64,000 nucleotides of DNA. Origin: Nocardiopsis potens DSM 45234 (GTDB lineage Bacteria > Actinomycetota > Actinomycetes > Streptosporangiales > Streptosporangiaceae). The notes beneath the pieces were generated by a model. The model made no database searches and was not told the origin of the DNA. It saw nothing but the letters and a program-made list of their open reading frames with translations. How positions within the stretch are numbered: the stretch's first letter is position 1; each line of letters starts with the position of its first letter. The position numbers and the translations under genes were made by a program. Below, piece by piece: positions 1 to 8,273 of this stretch. The stretch lies in assembly GCF_000341105.1 (NCBI RefSeq), contig NZ_ANBB01000021.1, positions 86,818 through 150,817 on the forward strand, in the 5' to 3' direction.

Positions 1-2
1 TG

Positions 3-872
3 ATGTTCAATCTGGCCGCGCTGCACGCCGGGGGCACCAACGTCTACCTGCCCGCCTTCGACGCGGCCGAGGCGGCCCGGCTGATCGAGGCCGAGCGGGT
101 CGACCACATCTTCGGCTTCGGGCCGATGCTGGACGCCATCGCCGAGGCGGCCGGCGGCCGCGACCTGTCCAGCCTGCGCTTCACCGCGCACTCCCCCGAC
201 TGGGACGCCCGGATCACCGTGGGGACCGACCCGTGGAACGCCTCCGGGATGGGCGGGTACGGGCAGACCGAGGCCGGCGGGATGCTCACCTTCCTGGCCC
301 TGGGCATGGGCGGGGCGGGCGGCGCGGGCCGCCCCTCGCCGATGGTGCAGGTGCGCATCGCCGGCCCGGACGGCGAGGAGCTGCCGGCCGGCGAGACCGG
401 GGAGATCACCGCCCGGGGCAGGACCCTGTTCAGCGGCTACCACGGCCGCCCCGAGCTGAACCGGAGCAAGGCGGCGGGCGGCTGGCACCGCACCGGGGAC
501 CTGGGGCGGCGCGAACCCGACGGGACGATCTCCTTCATCGGCCCGCGGCTGAAGATGATCAAGACCGGGAACGAGAACGTCTACCCGGCGGAGGTCGAGC
601 GCGCGCTCAGGGCGCACCCGGAGATCGCCGACGCGGCGGTGATCGGGGTGCCGGACGAGCGGTGGGGGCAGAGCGTCACCGCGGTGGTGCGGCGGGCCCC
701 CGGGTCGGCCCTGGACGCCGAGGCCGTGGTCGCGCACGCCCGCTCCCTGCTGGCCTCGTACAAGAAGCCGCGGCGGGTGGTGTTCACCGAGGAGGTGCCC
801 CGGGCCGGGCAGCTGCCGGACTACGCGGCGCTGGACGCGGCGCACGGCGGCGGGGGCTACCCGGGGGAGTGA
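3..872 (+). CDS. Acyl-CoA synthetase (AMP-forming), C-terminal part, cut by window edge
   Basis: Carboxyl part of an ANL-superfamily AMP-binding enzyme; the N-terminal half and P-loop lie outside the window, so the ATG at position 3 is probably internal. Visible are the GYGQTEAGG block (family YGxTE), the RTGDLG block with its ATP-binding Asp, and LKMIKTGNENVYPAEVE at the hinge to the C-terminal subdomain. The family would activate a carboxylic acid with ATP and load it on CoA in the cytoplasm. Odd point: the end reads PRAGQLPDYAALDAA where family members have PRTxxGKxxR, so the A10 lysine needed for adenylation seems to be Gln, and the protein stops soon after. It may be impaired or specialised. 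Followed by a 9-bp hairpin. Confidence 0.85.
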   Translation: MFNLAALHAGGTNVYLPAFDAAEAARLIEAERVDHIFGFGPMLDAIAEAAGGRDLSSLRFTAHSPDWDARITVGTDPWNASGMGGYGQTEAGGMLTFLALGMGGAGGAGRPSPMVQVRIAGPDGEELPAGETGEITARGRTLFSGYHGRPELNRSKAAGGWHRTGDLGRREPDGTISFIGPRLKMIKTGNENVYPAEVERALRAHPEIADAAVIGVPDERWGQSVTAVVRRAPGSALDAEAVVAHARSLLASYKKPRRVVFTEEVPRAGQLPDYAALDAAHGGGGYPGE

Positions 873-896
873 GCGGCGCCGCGGGTGCGGACCGGG

Positions 897-922
897 CCCA
901 GGGGCGGGGGACAGCCCCTGGG
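897..922 (+). terminator. Hairpin after the acyl-CoA synthetase
   Basis: Perfect 9-bp arms CCCAGGGGC and GCCCCTGGG with an 8-nt loop, 25 bp past the stop codon. No T-run follows, as is usual in high-GC actinomycetes. Confidence 0.5.
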
Positions 923-1471
923 ACCGACCGCGGGGCGGCCCGGGCCCCGGCCGGAGGCGGCCCCCGCGCCCGCCGGGGAGCGGGGCCCGCCGAGTTCAGA
1001 ACGTAGCGACCCGGGGGTCACGCCCATGGACTGTTCGTGTAACTGAAATGTCTCGATTTGTCCGTTGAACGATCCGGGAACGCCCGCATGAGCAGCAAGG
1101 ATAAGCAGCCGATAAACGGCCTTCCACCCCCGCAGGCGGCCGGATCCGGCCGCCGCCCCGGGGTTTCGGCACTTCGGGGACCTCTCCGAGCAGCGCATAC
1201 GCCGCTCCCGCCCCTCGCCCCGCCCGCCCCCCGGCCGGCCTCTCGGGCGCTCCGCCCGCCCCTCGCCGAGCAGGCCGGACGCACCGGCGCCCGGAAGCCG
1301 CCCGCTCCTCCGGCGATCCACCGGCCGCCGACGGCCCTGCCAGCCGGCTTCGGGGCGATGCGCGCGGAGAGCAGGCCCCGTGCGGGCGAGGAGGCGCGCC
1401 GATCGCCCCGGCCGGCGGCCCCCGGGCGGCCCGTCGCGGCCGGGCCGCCGGGGGCCGTCCGGCAGGGGGCG
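923..1471. other. Intergenic region, no supported gene
   Basis: Gap between a plus-strand gene end and a minus-strand gene end. A less GC-rich patch lies at about 1000-1130. Long open frames here have proline/arginine-rich composition typical of antisense shadows. I see no ribosome site, no recognisable protein and no clear repeat. Confidence 0.6.
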
Positions 1472-2416
1472 TCACAGCACCGCGACCGGGTTGACCGGGC
1501 TCGCCGTGCCTCCGTGGAGCGGGAGCGGGAGGGCGATGAAGAGGAAGTCGGAGCGGTCCTCGGCGGCGAGCGCCGCGGCCAGGTCCTCCAGCCAGAGCAT
1601 CTCCGCCAGGTGGATGCCGTGCCGCCAGAGCAGGGTGAGGTGCAGGTCGTCGCCGAGGTCCTCGTCGGAGCGGCCGTCGGCGTTGAGGCCCTGCACCGCG
1701 GTGTTGTCCGCGGCGACCAGCGCGACGTCGCGCGCGGCCAGCCAGCGCCCGGCGTCGGCGCCCAGGCCGGGCTGGGCGCCCTGGTAGTGCGCGGGGTCCT
1801 CGGCCCAGGCCAGCGGCCACCCGGTGCGCAGCAGCACCGCGTCGCCGGCCCGCGGCCCGCCCGCCCCGGCGGCGTCCGCCATCTCCGCCAGCTCCTCCGC
1901 GCCGACCCGGTCCCCGGCCTCCAGCCGCTCCACCCCGCGGTGCCGGGCCGCGTCGAACAGCACGCCGCGGGCGACCACACCGCGCCCGGCGGCGTGCTCG
2001 ATGCCCAGCCGGCCCGCGCCGTAGCTGCGCACCCTGCCGGCCGGGTGGCCGTTGTAGAGCGCGTCCCCGGTCCACATGTGGCAGAGCGCGTCCATGTGCG
2101 TGGTGGTGCCGTGCGGGGAGAGCACCAGCGCGTCGTCGGCGGTCTTCAGCCCGGCGCCGATCGGGCGCACGCCGGCCGCGTAGTCGCCGCCGTCGACCGA
2201 CATGAAGTGCTGCGGCAGCGGCCGGCCCGCCATGTGCGGGACCCCCGACGGAGCCGTCCCCGAGGTCGCCCCCTTGATCGGCAGGGCCAGGCTGAACACC
2301 CGGCCGGTGCGCGCCGCCGACAGCGCGGCGAGCACCCGCTCCGGGGTGAGCAGGTTCAACGTGCCGAGCTGGTCGCCGTCCCCCCAGCGCCCCCAGTTGT
2401 GCGGCGGTTCGGGCAT
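1472..2416 (-). CDS. Cyclase-family metal-dependent hydrolase (kynurenine formamidase fold)
   Basis: A 314-residue protein of the cyclase family (PF04199), whose members open cyclic or amide substrates with a metal ion. The signature HGTTTHMDALCH (near residue 100) matches the family HxGTHxDxxxH metal motif. An N-terminal NWGRWGDGDQLGTLNLLTP segment is typical of the longer actinobacterial subgroup found in aromatic and cyclic-ketone degradation clusters. The ATG at 2416 has AGGAGG 6 nt upstream. It diverges from the beta-lactamase-like gene at 2589, so the two share a 170-bp promoter region. The substrate cannot be read from sequence. Confidence 0.85.
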   Translation of the reverse strand: MPEPPHNWGRWGDGDQLGTLNLLTPERVLAALSAARTGRVFSLALPIKGATSGTAPSGVPHMAGRPLPQHFMSVDGGDYAAGVRPIGAGLKTADDALVLSPHGTTTHMDALCHMWTGDALYNGHPAGRVRSYGAGRLGIEHAAGRGVVARGVLFDAARHRGVERLEAGDRVGAEELAEMADAAGAGGPRAGDAVLLRTGWPLAWAEDPAHYQGAQPGLGADAGRWLAARDVALVAADNTAVQGLNADGRSDEDLGDDLHLTLLWRHGIHLAEMLWLEDLAAALAAEDRSDFLFIALPLPLHGGTASPVNPVAVL

Positions 2417-2588
2417 GGCCGTCCTCCTGTCCGTTCGTGCGCGGTGCGCGCCGCCGCCCGCGGATGCGGGCCGCCGGGGCGTGCGGCGCCTCTCATCGGG
2501 CCCCGGGTCCCGGGCGGGCGCGTCCGGGGGCGGGTGGTCTACAGTCGCGGAGGCGGCCGCCGCGCGGCCGGAGAAGGGAGTGTCGCAG

Positions 2589-3818
2589 GTGAGATCGGCA
2601 GCTCAGAGCGGAGAGGCGGTTCCGGAGGGGGCCGCCGGGGTGCAGGGGACGTGCGCGCCGGAGTTCGCGCGGGTGCGCAAGGTGTTCGAGAACAACTTCG
2701 CCCGCGGCCTGGAGACCGGGGCCGCGATCACCGTGCACGTCGGCGACGAGAAGGTCGTGGAGCTGTGGGGCGGCCTCGCCGACCACAAGAGCGGGCGCCG
2801 CTGGGAGCGCGACACCCCCTGCTTCGCGTTCTCCTGCACCAAGGCGCTGACCGCGGCCGCCGCGCTGCGCACCGCCGAGCGCGGCGGGCACGACCTCGGC
2901 GCGCCGGCGGCCTCCTGGTGGCCCGGGTTCGACGCGGCGGGCAAGGCCGGGGTGACCGGCGAGCACCTCCTCTCCCACCAGGCGGGGCTGCCCGCGTTCG
3001 CCCGGCCGGTGACGGCGGAGGAGGCCGCCGACCCGGCGGCGATGGCCGCGCTGCTCGCCGGGCAGGCGCCCGAGTGGGAGCCGGGGACCGCGCACGGTTA
3101 CCACACCTTCACCTACGGCTGGCTGGCCGGGGAGATCGTGCGCCGGCTGGACGGGCGCACCGTGGGCCGCTACGTGGCCGACGAGATCGCCGGGCCGCTC
3201 GGCCTGGACCTGTGGGTCGGCGCGCCCGACGCGGTGCTGGACCGCGCCGCGCGGCTCACCTCCTCCGCCGCCGACGCGGAGCGCGGCGGGGCTGCGGCCG
3301 GTGCCGCGCCGACCGGGGACGACCCGCTCAGCCGGATGAAGCGCGCCGCGCAGGACCCGGAGAGCGCGTTCTCCCGGAGCTTCGCCCAGCCCGACGTCTC
3401 GGCGGTGCCCGGCCGGTTCAACAACCGGGGCGTGCTCGCCGCGGGGTGGCCGGCCGCCGGCGTGGTCGCCTCCGCCACCGGCCTGGCCGGGTTCTACCGC
3501 GACCTGCTGGCCGGGCGGATCGTCGCCCCGGAGACGCTGCGCGGCGCCGTCCGCCCCCGGGTGGCCGGCCCGGACCGGGTGCTGGTGCTGGAGAGCTCGT
3601 TCGGGCTGGGCTTCATGCGGCCCTCGCTCACCTTCGCGGTGCCCCGGGCCGCCCGGCAGGGCGCGTTCGGGCACACCGGCTCGGGCGGCTCGATCGGCCT
3701 GGCCGACATCGATCACGGCATCTCCCTGGGCTACGTGGTGAACGGCCTGGGCGCGCAGCTGTCCGGCGGGATGCGCTCCATGCGCCTGGTCAAGGCGGTC
3801 TACGACAGCCTCCGCTGA
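2589..3818 (+). CDS. Serine hydrolase of the beta-lactamase / class C esterase family
   Basis: About 409 residues. SCTK (CFAFSCTKALTAA) is the SxxK nucleophile motif near residue 80, with a tyrosine motif around HGYHTFTYGW and HTGSGGS near the end as the KTG-like triad. These place it in the EstB/penicillin-binding-like hydrolase family, which cleaves esters or lactones more often than beta-lactams. No signal peptide is evident, so cytoplasmic action is likely. The GTG at 2589 is chosen because GAAGGGAG lies 8 nt upstream; GTG 2580 sits on top of that site. With the cyclase and SDR it may form a hydrolytic step in a catabolic block. Confidence 0.82.
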   Translation: MRSAAQSGEAVPEGAAGVQGTCAPEFARVRKVFENNFARGLETGAAITVHVGDEKVVELWGGLADHKSGRRWERDTPCFAFSCTKALTAAAALRTAERGGHDLGAPAASWWPGFDAAGKAGVTGEHLLSHQAGLPAFARPVTAEEAADPAAMAALLAGQAPEWEPGTAHGYHTFTYGWLAGEIVRRLDGRTVGRYVADEIAGPLGLDLWVGAPDAVLDRAARLTSSAADAERGGAAAGAAPTGDDPLSRMKRAAQDPESAFSRSFAQPDVSAVPGRFNNRGVLAAGWPAAGVVASATGLAGFYRDLLAGRIVAPETLRGAVRPRVAGPDRVLVLESSFGLGFMRPSLTFAVPRAARQGAFGHTGSGGSIGLADIDHGISLGYVVNGLGAQLSGGMRSMRLVKAVYDSLR

Positions 3819-3846
3819 GCGGCGGGGCCGGCCGGGCGCCCGCGGG

Positions 3847-4626
3847 TCAGTGCATGGTCATGCCGCCGCTCAGCGAGAGCGTCTGGCCGGTGATGTAGGA
3901 GGCCCCGGGGCCGGCCAGGAAGGCGGCGGCCTCGGCCACGTCCCGCGGGTCCCCCAGCCGGCCGACCGGGATCCGCCGGGCCAGCCGGTCCACCAGGCCG
4001 GGGTGCTCCCGGGCCACCCCGCGCAGCATCGGCGTGTCGGTGGGGCCGGGGCAGAGCACGTTGCTGGTCACCCCGTGCCGGGCGGTCTCCCTGGCCAGCG
4101 TCTTGGCCAGCCCGAACAGCGCGGCCTTGGTCGCCGCGTAGGCGCCCTCCCCGCCGGAGCCGGCCCGGGCGCCGTCGGAGGAGACGAAGATCAGCCGGCC
4201 GAACCCGCGCTCGGTCATCCCGGGCAGGAACGCCTGGGTGAGCTGCATCGGGGCGCGGGCGTTGACCCGCCACATCAGGTCCCAGTCGGCGGGGTCGCTG
4301 TCGCAGAACGGGCCGATCACGCTCACCCCGGCGTTGTGCACCAGGACGTCCACGCCGCCGGGGGCGGCGGCGCGCACCCGGTCGACGCCGGCGGCGACGT
4401 CCTCCGGGTCGGCCAGGTCGATCCGGACCGCGGCGGCGCCGGGCAGCGCCGCGGCGGTCCGCTCCGCCCCCGCCCCGTCGACGTCGGCCGCCACCGTGCG
4501 CGCGCCGGCCGCGGCCAGCGCCGCGCAGACCGCCCGGCCGATGCCGCCCGCTCCTCCGGTGACCAGCGCGGTCCGCCCGTGGAGGGGGCGCCCGTAGAGG
4601 GGCCGCCCGCGGTGTCCGTCGGCCAT
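3847..4626 (-). CDS. Short-chain dehydrogenase/reductase (SDR)
   Basis: Classical SDR of 259 residues. Rossmann motif VTGGAGGIG near residue 22, acidic ADVD after strand 2 (NAD preference is plausible), NAG motif (LVHNAGVS), catalytic Ser in FVSSDGAR and YAATK for the Tyr-Lys pair, and a C-terminal ITGQTLSLSGGM typical of the FabG-like group. It would oxidise a hydroxyl or reduce a keto group with NAD(P)H. ATG 4626 is preceded by GGACGGAG. The isochorismatase-fold gene lies 47 bp upstream on the same strand, so the two are probably cotranscribed. Confidence 0.9.
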   Translation of the reverse strand: MADGHRGRPLYGRPLHGRTALVTGGAGGIGRAVCAALAAAGARTVAADVDGAGAERTAAALPGAAAVRIDLADPEDVAAGVDRVRAAAPGGVDVLVHNAGVSVIGPFCDSDPADWDLMWRVNARAPMQLTQAFLPGMTERGFGRLIFVSSDGARAGSGGEGAYAATKAALFGLAKTLARETARHGVTSNVLCPGPTDTPMLRGVAREHPGLVDRLARRIPVGRLGDPRDVAEAAAFLAGPGASYITGQTLSLSGGMTMH

Positions 4627-4673
4627 CCGCTCCGTCCTTCCCGTCGGCCGCCGCCCGGCGGCTCCGGCCCCGC

Positions 4674-5297
4674 TCAGCCGGCCCAGGCGGCGGCGATGTC
4701 CGCCGCCGGCGCCCGCGCCGCGAGCAGGGCGATGGTGTTCTCCATGACCGCCCGCGCGTACTCCTCCGGGACCCCCGCCACCGCGTCCTCGGCGACGACG
4801 ACCCGGTAGCCGAGGTTGACCGCCTCCAGGGCGAGCCCCAGGACGCCCAGGTTGACCGAGAGGCCGAGGGCGACCACGGTTCCGGTGCCCATCGCGCGCA
4901 GCGCGGTGTCCAGCCCGGTCCCGGTGAACGGGGAGAAGCCGTGGTGGCGGCGGGACTCCAGGTCGCCGGGGGCGCGCAGGCCGCCGAGGACCTCGACGGC
5001 CGGGGTGCCCTCCAGCATGTGCCCGGGGTCGCGCAGCAGGCGGCGGATGAACGGGGAGTTGCCGGTGTGGCTGCCCCGGCGGTCGGCCCGGAAGGCCGCG
5101 GTGCAGTGCACCACCGGGACGCCCGCGGCGCGCGCGGCGCCCAGCACCCGGGCGGCGTTGGCCCGCAGGCCCGCCCGGTCCGCGGCCGCGGCGAGCTCGG
5201 GGAAGCGCGCCCCCTCGCCGATGACGCCCTCCTGCAGCTCCATCGCGAGCACCGCGGTGCGCTCCGGTGCGAGCGCGGCGCGCAGGTCGAACGGCAT
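4674..5297 (-). CDS. Isochorismatase-fold (cysteine hydrolase-like) protein lacking the usual Cys
   Basis: A 207-residue protein with the isochorismatase alpha/beta fold. The first catalytic position, usually Asp in VxDxQ, is Glu here (AVLAMELQEGV). In the block that normally reads GVxTDxCVxxTAxDA this protein has GLSVNLGVLGLALEAV, so Gly sits where the nucleophilic Cys should be; the following LGYRVVVAEDAVAG is conserved. It is therefore either non-catalytic or uses other chemistry; annotation as an amidohydrolase would be unsafe. ATG 5297 has a purine-rich GGAGAAAGG upstream. It leads a probable two-gene unit with the SDR, behind the palindrome at 5420. Confidence 0.75.
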   Translation of the reverse strand: MPFDLRAALAPERTAVLAMELQEGVIGEGARFPELAAAADRAGLRANAARVLGAARAAGVPVVHCTAAFRADRRGSHTGNSPFIRRLLRDPGHMLEGTPAVEVLGGLRAPGDLESRRHHGFSPFTGTGLDTALRAMGTGTVVALGLSVNLGVLGLALEAVNLGYRVVVAEDAVAGVPEEYARAVMENTIALLAARAPAADIAAAWAG

Positions 5298-5419
5298 CGG
5301 CTCCCGCCTTTCTCCGGGTCCGGACCGGCGCGCGGGCGCCGGTCCGCCGCGCCTCCCCGCTCCGGGCCCGGGGAGGCGCGGCCGCGGCCGGCCGGGGCGG
5401 TGCCCGCCCTTGCCGACCA

Positions 5420-5437
5420 ACCAAGCGTACGCTAGCT
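5420..5437. promoter_or_regulatory. TetR-type operator candidate, site 1 of 3
   Basis: ACCAAGCG-TA-CGCTAGCT lies between two divergent genes (starts 5297 minus and 5521 plus). It fits ACCWAGCG-NN-CGCTWGGT with one mismatch; matching sites are at 33486 and 50034. Confidence 0.5.
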
Positions 5438-5520
5438 TGACTGCATCCGGTTGTCACGGGCCCCGCGGCGGGCCGGGCGCCGGACCGCACCGCAGGGCCG
5501 GCAGTGAGGAGGTCGCCGCG

Positions 5521-5952
5521 ATGAGCGTCCCCGGCGAGCGCCCGCACCCGGTGCCGACCCCGCTCACCGAGCCGTACTGGGCCTCCTGCCGGGCCGGCGT
5601 GCTCTCCATCCAGCGGTGCGCCTCCTGCCGCCGCTACGTGCACTTCCCCGAGGAGCGCTGCCCGTTCTGCGGCGGCGGCTCCCTGGCCTACGAGGCGGTC
5701 TCCGGGCGGGGGCGCGTGGTCACCCACACCACGGTGCACCGCCCCTTCGTCCCCGGCTTCGCCGGCCTGGCCCCCTACACCGTGGCCTGGGTGGAACTGG
5801 AGGAGCAGCCCGGGCTGCGCGCCTTCGGCGGCCTGCTCGGCCACCCGCCCGGCACCGAGGCGATCGGCCTGCCGGTCGAGGTGGCCTTCACCGACCTGCC
5901 CGGCTTCGGCCCGATCCCCGACTTCCGCCCCCGACGCGAAGGAGAGCGATGA
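5521..5952 (+). CDS. Zn-ribbon / OB-fold protein (DUF35 family)
   Basis: A 143-residue DUF35-type protein. Two CxxC pairs (RCASC and RCPFC, residues about 34-54) form the rubredoxin-like Zn ribbon, followed by an OB-fold with VTHTTVHRPF and PYTVAWVELEE. Family members bind acyl-CoA and act as partners of thiolases or of acyl-CoA hydratases in beta-oxidation and sterol side-chain cleavage. No thiolase is seen next to it here, so the partner is unknown. ATG 5521 has GAGGAGG at a good distance. The stop overlaps the start of the VOC gene (ATGA), so they are translationally coupled. Confidence 0.88.
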   Translation: MSVPGERPHPVPTPLTEPYWASCRAGVLSIQRCASCRRYVHFPEERCPFCGGGSLAYEAVSGRGRVVTHTTVHRPFVPGFAGLAPYTVAWVELEEQPGLRAFGGLLGHPPGTEAIGLPVEVAFTDLPGFGPIPDFRPRREGER

Positions 5953-6308
5953 GCGACGGCGCCGCCGCGGCCCGCATCGGCAACGTCCTGTACCCCAGCA
6001 CCGACGTGGCGGCCTCCACCGCCTTCTACCGCGACGGCCTCGGCCTGCCGGTCCGGTTCACCGACGGGGACCGGTTCGCCGCGCTGGACGGCGGCGGGGT
6101 CACCCTGGCCCTGTCCGCCGGGAGCGAGGAGGTGACCGGCGGCGTCCCCGCCGTCTCGGTGCGGGTGCCCGACGTCGAGGCGGCCGTCGCCGAGCTGACC
6201 CGCCGGGGGGCACCGCTGCTCCGCCCGGCCGAGGCCGGCCCGCACGAGGTCCGCGCCGTCGTCGCCGACCCCGCGGGCAACCCCGTCGTCCTCTACTCCG
6301 TTGAGTGA
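5949..6308 (+). CDS. VOC-fold (glyoxalase/dioxygenase-like) protein
   Basis: A 119-residue single VOC module: NVLYPSTDVAASTAFYRDGLG at the N terminus and VVADPAGNPVVLYSVE at the C terminus are the paired beta-alpha-beta-beta-beta units. Metal ligands are not obvious at all usual positions (a terminal Glu is present), so it may be a dioxygenase, an isomerase/epimerase or a binding protein. The start ATG 5949 overlaps the preceding stop by 4 nt, coupling it to the DUF35 protein; an epimerase-like role on an acyl-CoA intermediate is conceivable but only an inference. Confidence 0.82.
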   Translation: MSDGAAAARIGNVLYPSTDVAASTAFYRDGLGLPVRFTDGDRFAALDGGGVTLALSAGSEEVTGGVPAVSVRVPDVEAAVAELTRRGAPLLRPAEAGPHEVRAVVADPAGNPVVLYSVE

Positions 6309-6603
6309 ATCCCAGCGTTCCTCTCGCTGGTCTTCATTCCTGCTTCACCGACCGCCGCCGACTCCGAAGAGCGAGGTCTCACACGGTCTCCACGAGGCGT
6401 TTCTCCTCTCCGGGCAACTTCCCGGCGAGGGTTCCCATATCAGGCGGTGCTCTCTTCGAGACGCGCCCGCTTCCAGGCGCTCTGACGGTGAACGCCCTGC
6501 ATACGCGCCGGATCACTGAACCGCCTGAGGCGATGGTAACGGAAATCATTGAGAAGTACCGATGAAATCACCAACAGTTGTCAGCCCCCCTCCCCGGCGG
6601 TGA
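6309..6603. other. Intergenic stretch of lower G+C, no supported gene
   Basis: Clearly less GC-rich than its neighbours, with stretches such as GGAAATCATTGAGAAG. Short open frames exist on the plus strand but lack a ribosome site or recognisable content. It contains GGCGCTCTGACGG near 6475, which resembles the loop region of the hairpin at 11442. It could be the scar of a mobile element. Confidence 0.4.
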
Positions 6604-6643
6604 CCCCGGTGCCGCGCGCCCGGCCGGGCGCGCGGCACCGGGG
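6604..6643. repeat. Perfect 40-bp palindrome
   Basis: Two 20-nt arms with no loop, centred between 6623 and 6624; the arms begin CCCCGGTGCC and end GGCACCGGGG. It lies 28 bp before the start codon of the acyl-CoA ligase at 6672, ahead of its AAGGAG. It may be a terminator for the upstream pair, an operator, or a leader hairpin. Confidence 0.85.
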
Positions 6644-6671
6644 ACCGCAGGCAGCGAAGGAGCCCGGAACC

Positions 6672-8273
6672 GTGACGCCCTCCCCTTCCGACGCCCCCGT
6701 CCCCGCCCCCGCGGCCGACCCCTTCGGCAACTACGGCTACGCCGTCCTCACCGCCGGCGCGCTCGCCTGCCCGGACCGGACCGCGCTGACCTACTGCGGC
6801 GAGCGCCGGTTCGGCTACGCCGAGCTGGACCGGGCGGTCAACCGGCGCGCCCACGCCCTGCTCCGGGCCGGCGTCGCCCCCGGCCGGCGGGTCGCCGCGC
6901 TGCTCGGCGAGACGCTCGGCGTGGCCGAGACCTACCTCGCCCAGTTCAAGATCGGCGCGGTCACCGCGGCGCTCAACCCGTTCTGGAGCGCCGAGGTGCT
7001 GGCCGCCGTGGTCGACCGCTCCGGCGCCACCGCGTTCGTCTACGACGCCGGGATGGACGCGCTGGTCGCCGAGGTCCGCCCCAAACTGCCCGGGATCGGC
7101 CTGTGGCTGCGGCTCGGCGGCCCCTCCGAGGACGCGGTGGACCTGGACACCCTCGCCGCCCGGTGCCCCGAGGACCAGCCGGAGATCCGCGGCTCCGGGG
7201 ACGACCCGCTGGCCCTCTTCTACACCTCCGGCTCCACCGACCTGCCCAAGGCGGTGCTGCACACCCACGCCAGCGCGCTGGCCACCGCCCGGCTCTGGCA
7301 GGACATCCCGCGCGAGGACGACTCGGTCTTCGGCACCGGCGCGATCATCTGGGGCATCGGCTTCCCCGCCATCGCCGGCCCGGCGCTGTACGGGCGGATG
7401 CACCTGGTGCTGGAGCAGGACTGGGGCCCGGAGAACTTCCTCCGGGTGGTGCCCCGGGAGAAGGTCACCCACGTCAGCCTGATCCCGAGCTTCTTCAGCG
7501 CGCTGCTCGCCGGCGACGCGCACCGCGGCGCCGACCTGTCCTCGGTCACCACCATCGTGCTCGGCGGCGAGCCGCTGGCCCCGGCGCTGCTCGACCGGAT
7601 CAAGGAGCGGATGCCGCAGGCCCGGGTGTACGGCTACTACGGCCAGACCGAGGCCCCCTACTCGGTGTGCGGCCGGCTCGACGACGGCAGCCAGGACCTG
7701 CGCTCCTCCGGGCGGGCCCGGACCGGGTTCGCGGTCCGGGTCACCGGCCCCGGCGGCGAGCCGCTGGTGGACGAGGTCGGCGAGATCAACCTGGCCGGCC
7801 CGCACCGGATGGCCCGCTACGACGGCCGCCCGGACAAGACCGCCGAGGTGCTGCGGGGCGTCTGGTACGTCGGCGGGGACCTCGGCCGCATCGACGGCGA
7901 GGGCAGGCTGTACGTGCTGGGGCGCCGCTCCGACGCGATCCTCAAAGGCGGGCGCTGGACGCCGCCCGCCGAGGTCGAGGAGGCCGCCGCCGAACTGGAG
8001 CAGGTGGCCGAGGCCGGGGCCGTCGGGGTGCCGGAGAACATCGACGGCGAGGACCCCGTCGAGCAGCGGCTGCTGCTGGCCGTGGTGGCCCGCCCCGGAT
8101 CGGGGGCGACGGCGGAGGGCATCGCCGCGGCCCTGGCCGAGCGCCTCCCCGAGCACCGGCGCCCCGACGCGGTGGTACTGGCCGACGAACTGCCGCACAC
8201 CGCGGACGCCTCGGGCGGCCCCGGCAAACTACTCCGCCGAGAGATCCGCGCCCGCTACGCCGACCGCCTGTGA
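6672..8273 (+). CDS. AMP-dependent acyl-CoA ligase
   Basis: Complete ANL enzyme of 533 residues. P-loop YTSGSTDLPKAV (residues about 181-192), YGYYGQTEAPYS block, YVGGDLGRIDGEGRLYVLGR in place of the usual RTGD, ILKGGRWTPPAEVEE at the hinge, and GKLLRREI with the A10 lysine intact at the C terminus. It would convert a carboxylate plus ATP and CoA to acyl-CoA and AMP. GTG 6672 has AAGGAG 9 nt upstream, better than starts further up that would read through the 40-bp palindrome. Its TGD motif is altered to GGD. It stands alone between two gaps. Confidence 0.88.
   Translation: MTPSPSDAPVPAPAADPFGNYGYAVLTAGALACPDRTALTYCGERRFGYAELDRAVNRRAHALLRAGVAPGRRVAALLGETLGVAETYLAQFKIGAVTAALNPFWSAEVLAAVVDRSGATAFVYDAGMDALVAEVRPKLPGIGLWLRLGGPSEDAVDLDTLAARCPEDQPEIRGSGDDPLALFYTSGSTDLPKAVLHTHASALATARLWQDIPREDDSVFGTGAIIWGIGFPAIAGPALYGRMHLVLEQDWGPENFLRVVPREKVTHVSLIPSFFSALLAGDAHRGADLSSVTTIVLGGEPLAPALLDRIKERMPQARVYGYYGQTEAPYSVCGRLDDGSQDLRSSGRARTGFAVRVTGPGGEPLVDEVGEINLAGPHRMARYDGRPDKTAEVLRGVWYVGGDLGRIDGEGRLYVLGRRSDAILKGGRWTPPAEVEEAAAELEQVAEAGAVGVPENIDGEDPVEQRLLLAVVARPGSGATAEGIAAALAERLPEHRRPDAVVLADELPHTADASGGPGKLLRREIRARYADRL

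Noticed and set aside
857..3898. Long overlapping antisense frames across the cyclase and beta-lactamase-like genes
   Set aside because: Arg/Pro/Gly-rich shadows of genes with clear motifs on the other strand.
6301..6519. 72-residue frame in the low-GC gap
   Set aside because: Starts inside the VOC gene without ribosome site; no recognisable content.
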